6,653 nt of DNA, from contig WQXD01000211.1 of NCBI GenBank assembly GCA_009785015.1, positions 1-6,653 on the forward strand, read 5' to 3'. Position numbers and translations under genes: made by a program. The DNA is from Oscillospiraceae bacterium. GTDB taxonomy: Bacteria > Bacillota_A > Clostridia > Oscillospirales > WRJC01. The notes beneath the pieces are model-generated. The model worked only from the letters and a program-made list of their open reading frames with translations, did not search any database and was not told the DNA's origin. Within the stretch, counting starts at the first letter, position 1. Each line of letters opens with the position of its first letter. Shown piece after piece: positions 5,622 to 6,653 of the stretch.

Positions 5622-6653
5622 TTAATTTACATCTCTTACATCGGCGTTTATCACAACGCTTTTATTGTAATCCTTCGAGGTCACGCATATAAAGGATTTC
5701 CCCGGGTTCAAAAACAGTTTTGTATTGTCCGTGTTGTATAAAGACAGCATGCCCTCCCTGTTTTCCTTCTGCCATTTTATGATTTTATACCTGCCGCCCG
5801 TTATATAAAAACCGTATCCCGTGCCGGTGATGTCGCACGACCAGTGCCCCTCTTTTACAGCTATCGCGTTTCCCCTGAAAGGCGCATATTCCGCAAAAAG
5901 CACTATCAGGTTTTCGAATTTTATCTGTTCGCCCGTCGCTCCGTCCACATGGGCCGCCCCGTACTGTTTCCTGTAATACAGCTTGTCCTCTTTTTTGTAT
6001 ATAAATTCGGGTTTGAACGCGCTGGAATAGGGGACGCATATATAATTCGCAGTGTTTTTATCGCCGCCGATGTCGGTGAATTTTTCGTAAAAATTAAAGG
6101 CGCCTTTGTATTCCGGATTTAAGGTGGTCCTGTAATTTTGCCGCTCTATCCCCTTGACGATCCCCGCCCCCGAAGTCATCAGGGTGTGCTCTAAGGCCAT
6201 CGTCTTGCGCCTTTCGGCGTCCCTGTAAAAAGTATCCGGGAAATACATATTCACCCCGTCCATGCGGTCTACCGGGCGCAGGTCAAACTGCTCATAGTCC
6301 TGCGGGTTCCCCCCGGCGTGGACATATATTGTGTCGTGGGTGCGCGAAAGGTCTATGAAATACTCCCTCGAGGAACGTACCGAACCGATGACCGGGACTT
6401 TTTCATAATCCGACAAAACCATCATGAGCCTCGTGATCCCGCCTTCGACCATGCATTCGTATACTATGTCCGCATTCGATATCCCCACATTCGGCAAGGC
6501 GTTTTTTATGTTGTTTATTATAACGGACACGGGGCGTTTGCGCTGTTTGGTCCTGCTGCATTTTTTGCCCGTCAGATAACTGTAATATGTGGGCGTTTCA
6601 TACATGGGATAAGTATACTCCGGCTTTTTTTCTTTGGTCTCGTCCGGATTTTC
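5622..6653 (-). CDS. DUF3048 (YerB-family) protein, 5' end cut by the window
   Basis: This is a DUF3048-family protein, the family of the Bacillus subtilis putative lipoprotein YerB; its biochemical function is not established as far as I know. The frame stays open past the Met at 6605 to the window edge, adding at least 16 residues of charged tether (ENPDETKEKKPEYTYP), so the true start and probable lipoprotein signal lie outside. Counting from that Met, the N-terminal domain shows YLTGKK (10-15), RPVSVIINN (24-32), ADIVYECMVEGGITRL (45-60), GSVRSSREYFIDL (74-86), YVHAGGNP (94-101) and HTLMTSG (140-146). The last three carry the family's conserved arginines (R77, R80) and histidines (H96, H140). 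The C-terminal DUF3048_C part covers about 195-327, with FENLIVLFAEY (230-240), GTGYGFYITGGRYKIIKW (261-278) and LNPGKSFICV (299-308). The C-terminus is complete. It is the first gene of the pair in this window; its operon may extend further upstream. Confidence 0.92.
   Translation of the reverse strand, partial: ENPDETKEKKPEYTYPMYETPTYYSYLTGKKCSRTKQRKRPVSVIINNIKNALPNVGISNADIVYECMVEGGITRLMMVLSDYEKVPVIGSVRSSREYFIDLSRTHDTIYVHAGGNPQDYEQFDLRPVDRMDGVNMYFPDTFYRDAERRKTMALEHTLMTSGAGIVKGIERQNYRTTLNPEYKGAFNFYEKFTDIGGDKNTANYICVPYSSAFKPEFIYKKEDKLYYRKQYGAAHVDGATGEQIKFENLIVLFAEYAPFRGNAIAVKEGHWSCDITGTGYGFYITGGRYKIIKWQKENREGMLSLYNTDNTKLFLNPGKSFICVTSKDYNKSVVINADVRDVN

Noticed and set aside
6603..6605. ATG as the true start of the DUF3048 gene
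   Set aside because: The frame continues upstream without a stop to the window edge with a charged tether sequence, and family members normally begin with a lipoprotein signal that is not present after this Met.
1..6653. CRISPR array, transposon ends, tRNA/rRNA genes, toxin-antitoxin or defence genes
   Set aside because: I saw no spaced direct repeats, terminal inverted repeats, RNA gene signatures or matching protein motifs; coding sequence accounts for almost every base.

Overview
The window reads as a dense chromosomal stretch from an anaerobic member of the Bacillota, most likely an uncultured gut-type Clostridia. That lineage call is an inference. It rests on strong AGGAGG-type ribosome binding sites, a DUF3048/YerB-family protein, a stand-alone carboxyltransferase subunit without a biotin domain that ends in KVHPV, and a sugar-binding lipoprotein of a kind I associate with clostridial genomes. 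Base composition looks close to balanced by eye. There are no tRNA or rRNA genes, CRISPR repeats, insertion sequences or phage genes, so this looks like ordinary metabolic and envelope territory rather than a mobile or defence island.

Layout. Five genes fill almost the whole window; the gaps between them are 40, 15, 15 and 17 bases. The left block (1-4353) is on the plus strand: the 3' part of a carboxyltransferase gene (oxaloacetate decarboxylase alpha or pyruvate carboxylase subunit B type), then a cytoplasmic six-hairpin glycosidase-like protein, then a lipoprotein substrate-binding component of an ABC sugar importer. The right block (4369-6653) is on the minus strand and is read toward the left block: first a DUF3048 (YerB-like) gene, cut by the right window edge, then a lipoprotein with propeller-like repeats. 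The two blocks converge at 4353/4369 with no recognisable terminator.

How the genes may work together. The glycosidase-like gene and the binding-protein gene are only 15 bases apart and probably act on the same carbohydrate: the lipoprotein captures it outside and the enzyme acts on it inside. No permease or ATPase gene is visible, so those would have to be supplied from elsewhere. The carboxyltransferase belongs to C3/C4 acid metabolism; its placement just upstream may mean read-through transcription but need not mean shared function. The minus-strand pair looks like a small envelope operon of two surface proteins of unknown function. I found nothing I can honestly call a new system. The least explained parts are the identity of the glycosidase-like family and the DUF3048 plus propeller-lipoprotein pair.
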